Source of the DNA: Jimgerdemannia flammicorona
Taxonomy: Eukaryota; Mucoromycota; Endogonomycetes; Endogonales; Endogonaceae
Reading direction: 5' to 3'
Assembly (NCBI GenBank): GCA_003990745.1
Contig: RBNI01001665.1
Span: 1-21,405 of the forward strand
Length of the DNA stretch: 21,405 nt
Of the stretch, positions 1 to 9,736 are shown in pieces. Position numbers and translations under genes: made by a program. Under the pieces are notes generated by a model. That model searched no databases, was not told the origin of the DNA, and saw nothing but the letters and a program-made list of their open reading frames with translations. Position 1 is the stretch's first letter. Each line of letters begins with the position of its first letter.

Positions 1-391
1 CCCCTACCTCTATCTGATGAAAGACCACTTTATCTAACACTATCTCTACCCTCCCACCACTCTGTGTATAGATCCTTGCCACCAAACTGCAATGCTGCCC
101 CCCCTGAGGACCCCAACCCACCCATCATCCAGTCAGCAGATCCCCCAACAAGTTCTCCCACCTTAATACCTTCTCCTGTAGCCCCATCTGCCACTCCTCC
201 TCGAATACAAAAAGCCAATATCCAGCTGGTCCCACTCATACTGCTAACACCCACCCTACAGTGAGCCAACTATCACCTACACCACCCACTAGCTGAGATC
301 TCAAGTCCTCCCAGCAGCCTCCCTCACCTGCCAGCCCTCACTCTATAACCAGTCTATTCCCTATTTCTACCCAAAAGTCCCCTATAACCTC

Positions 392-463
392 ACACTCTCC
401 TAGCCAATGTTTCGGCATCTGTATAAGTCCCCCAGCTTGCCCTATATTGTAACACTCCTCACA
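392..463 (-). other. Zinc-binding CX2C-HX4C segment of LINE A ORF2 C-terminus
   Basis: In the ORF2 frame two cysteines lie at 463-461 and 454-452, a histidine at 409-407 and a cysteine at 394-392, giving C-x2-C-x14-H-x4-C. It follows the thumb/connection region, which has the usual FPKLWYMAYHL and WIWAG segments. This matches the zinc-binding domain often found after non-LTR reverse transcriptases (zf-RVT). The final Cys is replaced by His in copy C. Confidence 0.65.
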
Positions 464-1240
464 ATCTAAGTGACCACCATCCACCAGATGCCCAGTGTGG
501 AAATTCAACATGATATTCCTTCACAGCATTCATCACTATACCACCCAGACCTTGGGAGGAAGCCACCTCTTCACCTCAGTACTCCAAGTCCAGATACCTG
601 CCCAGTCCCACTCCTTGCCAATCCCTGCCGCTTTCCAGCCACTCAGCCAAAGATCCCATCCAAGACCCTGCTGATACTCTATTCCATCCCTAATATCAAA
701 CTCAGCAAGTGAAGTACCCCCCAGGAGCAGTCTATCTCATCACCACATATGTGGACCCCACATCATCTCTCTCTCATTACCTTATCAGTGCAGGCCAATT
801 CGGTGTGCTCCCTCTATCACCCCCAACCAAAAGCCCTTAAACTGCAGCTGCTGATTTCCATTCAGCCTCACCAAAGAGAGCAGATCTCCCAAGGACCCTC
901 AAGGGGAGGTTCTCATCTCCCACACCTTCTGCAGCAGTGGCACCCAATCCCCACCCTGCAGTTCAGCAGCTCTCTTCAATCACCAGGCTCCCAAGCAGTA
1001 TAACCTCTTATGGAAATCTACAAGGTCAAGACCTCTCCTGACCACTGGTGTTGCAAGAGTATCCCAACTGATCTGGGACCTCCTCCCTGCCCAAATCCAA
1101 TCTCTAGCCACCTTAGTCAGCCTCTTCACCACCCAAGCTGGGAAGTCTAGGTGATATGCCATGTACCATAGCTTGGGGAACCAGTAGATATTCAGAATTG
1201 ACACCTGCCCTGCCAGGGAGATATGGCAGCCACTCCAACC

Positions 1241-2545
1241 TCAAAGGGCCTCTCCCCACATGGTCACCCTGCTCTCCCACCACTCTCGCAGCAAGACAGA
1301 ACCATATACAGAAAGGAAGATGCCCAGATACTGTTCCACCTTACCAGTAGGGACAATTGTTCTAATGACATCCCCACCCACTAACCTATTCCCCAGCACC
1401 ATTGTCTCACACTTATGCCAGTTGAGCTTCACTCCAGAGTGAGCCTCATACCATTCCACCATCCCCTTAAGTGCCTCGACATCTGCCACAGACCCAAGTC
1501 CAATCACTATGTCATCAGCAAAGGCCCCCACCTTCCTCACTATACCATATATAGAGAGCCCTGCCACCTTCTGGCAAATCCTATCCATCAAAGGCTCTAA
1601 TGAAAGGGTATAGAGAATAGGGGACAGAGGGTCCCCCTGAGGAACTCCTCTTCCCAAGGAGAATGCCAGACCTCAGTGACTATTACACATCAGCACTGCC
1701 CAACTACTTTCTAGTAGGTTTAACATAGAAGCCCGAAATCTTGGGGGAACACCAATGCAATCCAACACCTTGCTCAGCCAGACCTGCCATACATAGTCAT
1801 AGGCCTTCTCCTGGTCCAAAAAGACCAACCTTCCATCCAGTCCACACGCCCAGGTCCCTTCAATGACACCATGCACCTATGCAGTTCCATCTCTTATAAG
1901 TCTGCCCCCAACAAAGCCCTGCTGCTCCTCCCCCAGCACCTGTTGGACAACTTTCTGCAGTCTTGCGACAATCACCTTAGTCATCATCTTTCTGTCCATA
2001 TCCAGAAGCATGATCAGTCTCCAATTCTTCCAGTGTTCTCTCCTCCCCTTGTCTTTGTACAATAAGGCCACCAGCCCATGGTCCTGCTCTCCAACCCACT
2101 CACCACTCTGAAGAACATGGTCACAGAGAGCAGCCATCTCACCCAAAACTCCAGGGACCTTCACCATCTTCTTCCAGAAGTCCCATGGTAACCCATCCTC
2201 CCCTGGCACCATTTCAAGCTTAGTTGCTACAAGGACACTCTGGATCTCCTCTCCTTGTACTGGTAATATCAAGTCACCCAGTCCTGCTACCTGGGGTGGC
2301 CCCCACTCCTCTAGTGTATCTTCAATTGCCTCCTCATCCACACCCCCTTCCCCCTCACTCCACAAACCCTGCCATCTCTCCTTCAAAACCCCTAAGATTT
2401 GTTGTGTGCCATGTAACATGTCCCCCTCAGCATCTAAGACCCCATCCCACTGATGTTGCACCCTCCTAGCTTTAAGGAGTCTTGACAAGTACCTAGTAGG
2501 TTGCTCACCCTCCTCAAGTTCCTGCCACTGTAGCCTGGCAGCCAT
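1241..2545 (-). other. Reverse transcriptase domain of LINE A ORF2
   Basis: The fingers and palm are well preserved in one frame. They show a GE..T entry segment (about 2510), WRLIMLLDMDRK (about 2020), QGFVGGR (about 1905), the catalytic block A VFLDQEKAYD (about 1815), GVPQGDPLSP (about 1640) and block C AFADD with both aspartates (1522-1511). These are standard non-LTR RT motifs. Two in-frame stops (1877, 1673) interrupt the domain. It is the best-preserved catalytic domain of the three LINE copies. Confidence 0.9.
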
Positions 2546-2925
2546 TCCTCACATATGAGTCTCCTCCTCCTCTCTCAACACCTGTTACAGTTTCACTATC
2601 TCCAATTTCGCTGCTCTATCCTCTAATCCTCCACCCCATCTGAAGTAAGCAAATCTGCCCAATCCATTTGCAGTCTCCTCAGCCTGCTGGAAGCATACCT
2701 CGTGTGCTTCCTCCTCTGTCTCCCAGCTTCTCTACCAGCTCCTCCCCAATAGATCCTCACAGCCTCTTTCAATCTCATCCAATGGACATCCACAGACAAA
2801 CCCTCATGCCTCCAGCTAAAAACCTTTGCCTGAATGTCCTCCACCCATGAGTCATATAACCCCTTCTCAGCCAGCAGAGAGGAGTTAAGGTCCCAATGTC
2901 CAGGTCCATCTCCACTCCCCCCAAA

Positions 2926-3640
2926 CTATCTCTGACCCAACAGCCCCCAGTAATCAGACCATGGGCACCACTCCACCTCCAATGTCTTCCAAACATCTGA
3001 ACCCCAACACTCAGCTATCAGAATCCAGTCAATCCTTATACCCAAGCCATTCACCCAATGTGTGTAGACCCTGGTATTGCCCCACCATATTCTACCCATA
3101 TCCCCTAAGAAGCTCAAACTCTCCACCTCCTCCCATGCATCCAGACCTCCACTTCTCTCTCCTGCATTCCTCCCTCTATCAGTTCTGTCTAGATGCTGAT
3201 CCTGAACCTTATTAAAGTTCCCACTGAGAACATCAACCCCTTCCTCCAAGAGAATACCTTCCTCCAGCAGCTCCTTAATCCACACAGTCCTCTCACCCCT
3301 AACTCTGGGCAGTAGCAAGAGCCAACCCTCACTGACTCTCACTCTGGCTGATGCCAATCTCCCCAGACCAAGCAATCACCCCAGCTCCTGATTCCCCCCA
3401 AGCCTCCTCTATCCTTCATCACCTGAATCGCCACTTTTCCAAACCAAGCAGTAGCCCCACCCCATTCCCTAGTCCACTCCACCCAATCATCCTCATCCTC
3501 ACACTATACATCCTATAATAAAAAGAGATCAACCTCCAATCCCTTGAGTCAAGTAAAAATGTTCTTATGCCACCCAGATCCCCTTAACCCATTCACATTC
3601 AAGAGAAAATGTTGGTTGTACTATTCATAAGAAATAATGT
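2926..3640 (-). other. AP-like endonuclease domain of LINE A ORF2
   Basis: Motifs in order are NVNG near 3605, a DLFLL stretch near 3535, SGNFN near 3225 (standing for the GDFN-type motif), YTHW then RIDWI around 3030, and WSDYW at 2960-2944. The last is the SDH catalytic motif with His replaced by Tyr (codon 2952-2950), and copy C still has SDH there. The Asp of RIDWI is kept here but lost in copy C. The AP-endonuclease family assignment is secure from motif order; loss of activity is inferred from the His to Tyr change and the stops near the N-terminus. Confidence 0.75.
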
Positions 3641-3663
3641 TAAATATCAATCCCATCCTCTAC

Positions 3664-5681
3664 CAGTCTACATTTGGCTCCTTCTGCATCAAGTCCAAGT
3701 CATATTCAGCAGCTAGTTCCTGTTCTCCAGCTTCCTGTGCCTCCAACCCTCCCAGAAGTTCCACCATCGCTCCATCTTCTCTCTCCTCAAAGTTCTCATG
3801 ATACTCCAGACAGGCCTCCTGCCAGAGCTGCAAACCATGATACTATGCCCAACAGTAGGCAGCCCACTCACCAGCAACACCCACCAGCTCCACCTTTCTC
3901 ACCTCATCAACCTCATATCCCTCCTCCTCCAGGAAGATCATAAGAATCTCTACCTTCAGTGCCTCCACCACTCCATCTCTATGCAGAATCTATGCCCAAT
4001 GCTCCTCAGGCATTATATGTAGGTCTACTTCTCCCAATGCCTCAGCTGTGATGTTATCCATCACCTTGCTCATCCACAGCAGGCTCCCCACCTCCTTCCC
4101 TCCCAGAGTCCCTGGCTGTCCTGCATCCAACATCGTGGTATCAGCTTCTACACTGGCACTCTCATCCCACTCCTCCTCTGGGACATCCACTGGCTCATCC
4201 TTGCCAACTGCCACCACCTGGCCTCCTTTTGCCACAATGGGGACCCCAAAGTATACTCGCTTGGCCCCCTGCATTAGCACGTCTTTCACTGCCCCTCTCT
4301 TCACCACTGGGCCCCTCCTGATAAGAGGGGGGGGGGTGGCATCCAACTCCTACTCTCAGACCTCAAATGTACCATTGGCATAGGGGTCCTTGTTCAGCAC
4401 CTTCCCAGCCCCTCCCTTGTTTGCCTCCACCTCCCCTCCTCCTTTACTAGCCCAGACACTAGCTTCAATGCCTCCAGGCTCCTCAGTTCTATCCACCATC
4501 TTCTTAGCCTCTCCTCTCATACTTGCCAACAGCTCCCTCTGCCTCATACATCCCTGGGCCTGCTCTCACTACTTCTTGTCCATTTGAATCCGCTTTCTAT
4601 CAACAATCTCCAGATGTGTCGACTCCTCATACAATTTCCAGGCCTTTACCCTCCTCTCAATAGTACCACTCAACTCCTCCAGAGCCTCCAATAAGTCCTC
4701 CTCCTCCTCTTCATTCCCTCTCACCCTTGATACCTTACAGACAAAAGCCCCCCAAATCTACACTGAGGGCCAGTCACTTGTCTTCCCTGTAGCCTCTCTT
4801 TCTGCTAGTCTAATCCTCACATCCACATCACCAGTCCTAATGGATGTCCCCTCCCACATCTGGAAACTGACATCTACCACATCACTATACTCTACCATCA
4901 CTGCCTCCACCTTCCTTCTCATCTTCTCCTTCATCACCATAGGCACCCCCTTCACCAATAGCTGCACCACCCTGGGGTCCCACCTCAGGCAGTGTATCAT
5001 GGGTACCACCACCTCTCCAACTGCCACTCCATTCTTCAGAGCCTCTTCCAGTAGGCCCACCTCCTCAAAGCCTACCACAACCCCCTCCAGGCCCCTCAGT
5101 AACTTCACCAAGGCAACACCAGCCACCTGCTTTGAGATAAGCCCCAAGACCATCCTCACTGTTACTGCCAAGCCTCAGAAGCACAGTGTTACCACAAACT
5201 TTGAGATCGATTTCCTGAGTAATGGTGCCACTACCAGCCCTGTTACACCATCAGCTAGATCCCCCTTCTGCATTGGGAACCCCTGCCCCACACCTCCATC
5301 AACTCTCACATCTTGTTTTTTTTCCTGATTACCCATCACACTGCCATCAGTAGTCCCACCCCTAGCCACAGCCCCTCCAGCCCCTATGCTCACATCCCCT
5401 ACCTGAGTACCTCTCCCCCTCCCTAGACTCTCCTTGCCTTTTCCCACAGCAGCACCAGCCCTAGATCCAGCTGGCCACCCACTCTCCTTCACCTTATCTG
5501 CAAAACTTGGGGAGCCCAGCCTCCTCCTATTGCCATCAGACACTGGTCCACCTCCAGAGCCCTCGCCACCCTTCAACCCTCTAAAGGCCCCCATTCCCAG
5601 GCCATAACCCCTCCTGACATTCTGCCAGCCAAAAGCCCCAGGTCCACCTGACCCAGCATGCTCATCAGAACACTTGCTCAA
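3664..5681 (-). pseudogene. LINE copy A ORF1 (RNA-binding, gag-like protein), decayed
   Basis: The reading frame starts at an ATG at 5681 and stays in one minus frame down to 3990, broken by only a few stops (5175, about 4755, two near 4570, 4356). It then needs a frameshift near 3985 to continue to about 3664. The N-terminus is Gly/Ser/Arg-rich and probably disordered. The middle (about 5200-4730) has a helical region, then a segment with WEGT at 4856-4845 followed by IRTGD. This resembles the RRM-like nucleic-acid-binding segment of LINE ORF1 proteins, which carry a W-x-GT...TGD signature. After it comes an acidic, coiled-coil-like stretch. The CCHC knuckles that usually follow are not seen. 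The expected role is binding LINE RNA in the transposition complex. Copies B and C carry the same protein in other states of decay. Confidence 0.75.
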
Positions 5682-5787
5682 TGAGATTTTTATAATACCT
5701 TTTCTCTAAGTTGTGTCGAAAACTGTTACTTGAGGTTGGTGTAACATGAATTGTACAGGAGAAAGGTGCTATTGCTCATCACTTATC
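5682..5787 (-). promoter_or_regulatory. 5' UTR and probable internal promoter region of LINE A
   Basis: This stretch before the ORF1 ATG aligns with the leader of copy B (7260 to about 7150) and of copy C (7610-7707). Shared elements include a GTACAATTC-like start and a GAGAAAGGTA-like block. Full-length LINEs need an internal 5' promoter, so it is the likely site, but no specific factor motif was recognised. Confidence 0.5.
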
Positions 5788-7150
5788 ACCCCCTTTTGCC
5801 ACTTCAGAAACTCCAAAGTACACTTGCTGGGCACCTCATATGGGCACATCTTCTGCCACCCAGTCCCTCACAGCTGGTCCCTTCCTGATAAGAGGAGAAG
5901 TATCCTCTCAGACCTCAAAAGTACCATCCTTATACAGGTCCTTGCTTATCACCTTCCTGGCCTCCTCCAGACCCATCTCCTCATTCCTTTTACTTCTGCT
6001 AGCCCAGACACTTGCCTTGGCACCTCCAGTACCCTCACTTCTACCAGTATTCCCCTTTTCCCCTCTCTCCAGTTTTGCCAACAACTCCCTCTATCTTCTG
6101 CACCTTGGGATCTCTCCCACAGCCCCTTATTGACATGGACATGTTTCCCATCAACAATCTCCAAGTGAGTCGACTCCACAAATGAATTCCAAGCCTATGC
6201 CCTCTGCTCTACTACATATACCACTCAACTTCTTCAGTACCTCTAACAGGTTCTCTTCCTCCTTCTCACTCTTCTTCACCCTCATCACCTTATACATGAA
6301 GGCTCTCCACACCTTCACTGAAGGCCAATCCTGAGCCTTCCCATTAGCCTCTCTTTCTGCCTACCAAATCTGGATATCAACATCTCCTGTCTGAAAGAAG
6401 GTTCCTTCCCACACCTTGAACCCTACATTGACTATCTCTCTATACTCAGCCATGACATCCTCTACTTGCTTCCTTGTCTCTACTATGGTCCCCATAGGAA
6501 CCCATTTCACCAGAAGCTGCACTACTCTGGAATCTCACCTCAGGCAGTATGCTATCAGTATACATACCTCCCCAACTGTCAACCCAGCCTTCAGTACATC
6601 CTCTAATAGCCCAGCCTTCTCAAAGCCCACCTCTACTCCTTTCAGGCCCCTCAGGAACTTAACAGACACTGCACCACCCATCTGCTTTGTGATCAGCCCC
6701 AGGACCCTTTTTGCCATTACTGCCAAGCCCTGGAAGCACAAAGTAACTACAAACTCTGAAATCAACTTCTTGAGTAATAGGGCCACTGTCAGTCTCATTA
6801 CACCACCAGCCAGGTCACTAGGCCTTATGCTCTTTCCACAACTCTATCTACCATCAGCAGTCCCATCTAGATTTTTTTCCAGATTGCCCATTATGCTCCC
6901 ATCAGCAGTCATCTCCTCAGACATTACACTGCCAGCCCTCCTACTCTGGCCACCCAGAGAGACTCCCCCTGACTGCCACTGTCCTGTATTCTTCACTATC
7001 TCCTTGCCCCTCCTCAGCCAGCCCTCCAGTCCAGTCACTAGCTGTCTTCCCTTCACTCTATTCATGAAGCTCACTATCTCAATCCCCTGTCCTCCCTCCC
7101 CACATACTGCCAATAAAATGCACTTGGGCCTCTCTGCCTAGTATGTACCT
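5788..7150 (-). pseudogene. LINE copy B ORF1 fragment, decayed
   Basis: The frame that is mostly open between 7113 and about 6320 contains the same ORF1 blocks as copy A: a Gly/Ser-rich N-terminus, the LLKKLISEFVVTLCFQGLAV block near 6760, and the VWEGT...TGDVD RRM-like segment near 6410. It then shifts frame before 6179 and continues to ESTHLEIVDGK at about 6175. The last shared residues are YFGV..VAKGG, encoded at about 5825-5790, after which the element is cut. Breaks include stops near 6843 and 6535 and a frameshift between about 6535 and 6179. A Gln codon kept here (in FQGLAV) is the TGA stop at 5175 in copy A, so the two copies decayed independently. Confidence 0.7.
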
Positions 7151-7260
7151 CAGAATGCTTCTCACTTACTATGTTGCCAGTATCATTTCTCCAAAAACTA
7201 TTTTATAAGTATTGTCCACAGGTTGTGTAACCTGAATATTACAAGAGAAATATGGTATTT
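5788..7260 (-). mobile_element. LINE copy B, 5' part only (5' UTR and ORF1), truncated at junction with copy A
   Basis: On the minus strand a second LINE leader starts near 7260 and runs into an ORF1 matching that of copy A. Similarity to A (4222 to about 5760) is continuous until a GTGGCAAAAGG block at about 5802-5790. There B stops in mid ORF1 and the 5' end of A begins. Either A inserted into B, in which case the rest of B should lie left of the window after A's tail, or the pair arose by recombination. B itself is 5'-complete. Confidence 0.8.
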
Positions 7261-7592
7261 ATATTGCCATACTTGCTTCAATAGTTCTTTCCACTGCTCT
7301 CATATTGTCAGTATTGGCTTTTACCATATGGTTGCTTATTTTTGCTGCTCTCCTCATCATTTTTTCAGCTATAGTATTGCTGCTTTCTATGTTCATACTT
7401 GCCACAGTATTCTCAGTAACCATTATACTTGATTGATTGGCCGGACTGGTTGTCATATTATTGAGCTTAGACTTCGGTTTGCTGATCTTATTGACTGTAC
7501 TTTTGACCCCATTTGCCACCTCATCTATGGGACCTATAGAAAGTATTCTCATCCTTGTTAGTACCATTTCCTTGGTATATTTCCTTATTCAT
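7261..7592. other. Unassigned AT-rich spacer between divergent LINEs, with a 102-codon minus-strand ORF
   Basis: This 332-bp spacer lies between the 5' end of copy B and the left target duplication of copy C. I see no similarity to the LINE or Gypsy proteins. On the minus strand an ORF of 102 codons (7567-7259) is rich in Asn, Ser, Met and Ala and ends just where B begins. In-frame TGA codons lie a few codons upstream. It is more A+T-rich than the LINEs and has few CpGs. It may be original host DNA, an older dead element, or part of the pre-insertion locus that continues at 13459-13495. No function is assigned. Confidence 0.35.
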
Positions 7593-7609
7593 GAGACTTA
7601 TTATCATAT
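7593..7609 (+). repeat. Target-site duplication, left copy (LINE C)
   Basis: GAGACTTATTATCATAT at 7593-7609 is repeated without mismatch at 13442-13458, immediately after the A tail of copy C. A long direct repeat with these properties is the hallmark of target-primed reverse transcription. It fixes the left boundary of LINE C. Confidence 0.93.
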
Positions 7610-7706
7610 CAGCTACTACTCACATTATACACACTTTTACAACATACTTTCAAGATATTTATTGGAGAAAGGTACTAAGTTCATAGCAACCAACAAGCAA
7701 GCTAAT

Positions 7707-9690
7707 ATGTGTACTAGGTCAGGTGGACCTGGAGCCTTTGACTGACAACATATCAGATGAGAGTATGGACTACAGATGGGGTCTTTTCATGGTCCAAGTG
7801 GGCAGAGCAGTTTGGGCAGCAGTAGCAGTGCTGGAGGAGGAGCAGGAGGGCAGAGGGAGAGGAGCTTTACTGATACATTGAAGAATGGAGAATAGCCTGT
7901 TGGATCTCATGGTGGTCAGGCAGGAGGGGAGAGAAAGCAAAGAGAAATAGAGGCAGGAGGTTCAGCACCTCAGCCAGCAGATGGAAGGGCTGGTATAGTG
8001 GCAGCTGGGGGCAGGGGGGGGGAATACTGATAGTGGCATAACTGGGGATCTGAAAAAAAATCCAGATATAACTGTTGATGGGAGAGCTGGGCTGATGGGA
8101 CCAAAGAGGCAGGGGGACCTGGCCAATGGTGTGATGGAGCTGACAGTGGCACTATTACTCAAGAAGTCAATCTTGGAGTTTGCTGAACCTTGTACTTTCA
8201 GGGCTTAGTAGAGATGGTGAGGATGGTCCTGGGAATTATCTCAAAGCAAGTAGCTGGAGTAGTCTTAGAGAAGTTCCTCAAGAGACTGGAGAGAGTTGAA
8301 GTGGGTTTTGAGGAGGTGGGTTTACAGGAGGAAGTATTGAAGACTGGAGTGGCTGTAGGGGAGGTGGTGGTCCCCATAGTGTACTATCTAAGGTAGGTCC
8401 CCAGAGTGGTTCAGTTACTGATAAAGGGGGTGCCTATAATAATGATGGTTGAGACTAGGAGGAGGGTTGAGGAGGTGATGGCAGAGTATGGTGATATGGT
8501 GGATATTGGATTCCAGATATGAGAGGGGACCACTTTTAGGACTGAAGATGTGGATGGTAGGATTCAGCTGGTGGGGAGAGAGGCCACTGGGAAGATGAGT
8601 GACAGGTCTTCAGTAATATTGTGGGGGACCTTTATCTGTAAGATATCAAGGATTAACAGAAGTGAGGAGAAGGAGGAGGACCTTCTGGAAGCATTGGAGG
8701 AACTTGGAGAAGTGGTGAAACATTTGATGAAAGCTTGGAAGACATATGTAGATTTGACACATTCAGAGGTAGTATAGGAGAAGTATGTCCAGATAGATAA
8801 GAGGCAGTGGGAGAGGGCCCAAGGGAGGAAGTGGCAGAGAGAGCTGTTGGCTAGTATGAAGGAGAGTGCTGTCAAGGTGGCAAGTGGAGCAGGTAGGCTT
8901 GAGGTGACAAAGGCAAGTGCTTGGGCCACTGGAGGAGAGAAGCCAAGAGAGGTGGATATTCAGGTAGTGAGGAGGGCTCAGCATCAGACACTGTATGATG
9001 ATGGTGTGCTGGAGGGCTTTAAGGATGATGAGAATAGAAGGGCACCAGCAGGCTCTGGAAAGATGCAAGGTGGTGAGGATGTTGAGATGAGGGATATATA
9101 TAGGGTCAGATTTGGAGTCCTGGATGCAGCATTGGAAGGACAGATGGTAAGACCTCAGGAGGATGAGCTGGTGAATGTCTCTGATGGAGAGTGGGAAGAA
9201 TCTGCCAGTGTGGGAATTGATTCCACTATGCTGGGTAAGGGAAGGCCTGACACCCCTGGGGGGAAAGATGGTGGAGACCTGCAGTAGATGTGTCACATTA
9301 TACATAACTTAGTAGCTGAGGAGTTGAGAGAGGTGGACTTGAGAGTTGTCAGTGAGGAGTATTGAGAAAGGGTGCTTTGGTGGTGGAGGCCCTCAAGGCT
9401 GAGGTGTTGGCAATCTTCATGAAGGAGGAGGGGTATGAGGTTGATGAGGTGAGGGAGAAAGAGTTGGTGGTGGCTACTGGAGAATGGGCTGCATTCTGGT
9501 AGGAGCAGAGGAGAGGACTTCAGTTTGGCAGGGGGTATGTCAGAAGTATAGGGATACAATGGAAGAGAAGGAGGATGTGGAACTGATTGACCTTCTGGCA
9601 GGATTGGAGGTAGATAAACTAGCAATGATAAAGGCCACTGCAGAGCAAGGAATGGATCTAGCAAGAGAGGAGATGAGGACTGAGTTGTAA
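7707..9690 (+). pseudogene. LINE copy C ORF1 (RNA-binding, gag-like protein), decayed
   Basis: It is recognised by alignment to copy A ORF1. The Gly/Ser-rich start (SGGPGAF block, about 7717) is followed by FQGLVEMVRMVLGIISKQ near 8200, then an EGTTF/TEDVD stretch near 8525-8550 matching the WEGT...TGD segment of A, and an acidic region. The C-terminal part reads cleanly from about 9484 to a TAA at 9688-9690. Many frameshifts and stops occur. The segment 8847-9287 is open for 146 codons and aligns with the A region at about 4530-4050. Like the other copies it shows no CCHC knuckle. The start is placed at the codon aligned with the ATG of copy A; in this copy the context reads ATGTGTACT. Confidence 0.7.
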
Positions 9691-9736
9691 AGAGACCTTT
9701 CTTCTAAACATTATTTCCAATAAACAGTATAACTAA

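Larger units (their letters stand above)
1..3640 (-). pseudogene. LINE copy A ORF2 (endonuclease-reverse transcriptase), decayed, 3' end cut by window
   Basis: ORF2 nicks target DNA and copies LINE RNA from the exposed 3' end. The frame begins near 3640 with an NVNG motif typical of AP-like endonuclease starts. The endonuclease runs to about 2930 and a linker to about 2626. After a frameshift the RT reads in a single minus frame from 2545 to about 980, with stops at 1877 (a Trp codon in copy C) and 1673. Visible RT motifs are WRLIMLLDMDRK, QGFVGGR, VFLDQEKAYD, GVPQGDPLSP and AFADD. A CX2C...HX4C zinc segment lies at 463-392, and the frame remains coding-like, with a few stops, to the left edge. 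No RNase H domain was recognised. It cannot make an active protein as it stands. Confidence 0.85.
1..5787 (-). mobile_element. LINE (non-LTR retrotransposon) copy A, 3' end beyond window
   Basis: This is a two-ORF non-LTR retrotransposon read on the minus strand. From right to left it has a 5' UTR (about 5787-5682), ORF1 (about 5681-3664) and ORF2 (about 3640 to the left edge), with endonuclease, reverse transcriptase and a zinc-binding C-terminus. It aligns along its whole length with copy C on the plus strand, at roughly 80% identity in the stretch of the RT that I compared by eye. By that alignment the left edge lies about 100 bp before the 3' end, so the tail and target duplication are not visible. 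The 5' boundary is placed where homology to copy B ORF1 stops, near 5787. Domain order and RT style suggest an L1/Tad-like clade of fungal LINEs; the exact clade is inference. Confidence 0.85.

Noticed and set aside
4327..4336. G10 homopolymer (and a G9 run near 8020) as functional quadruplex sites
   Set aside because: They are isolated runs inside decayed ORF1 and 5' regions, best explained by slippage; no four-run pattern was found.
4840..5328. Plus-strand ORF of 162 codons
   Set aside because: It is an antisense shadow of LINE A ORF1, which aligns with B and C in the minus frame.
6416..7141. Plus-strand ORF of 241 codons, the second longest open frame in the window
   Set aside because: It is antisense to LINE B ORF1. 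Its protein is low-complexity Ser/Thr/Pro and its length follows from the base composition of the opposite strand.
8763..9305. Minus-strand ORF of 180 codons
   Set aside because: It is an antisense shadow of LINE C ORF1; the plus frame at 8847-9287 aligns with copy A ORF1.
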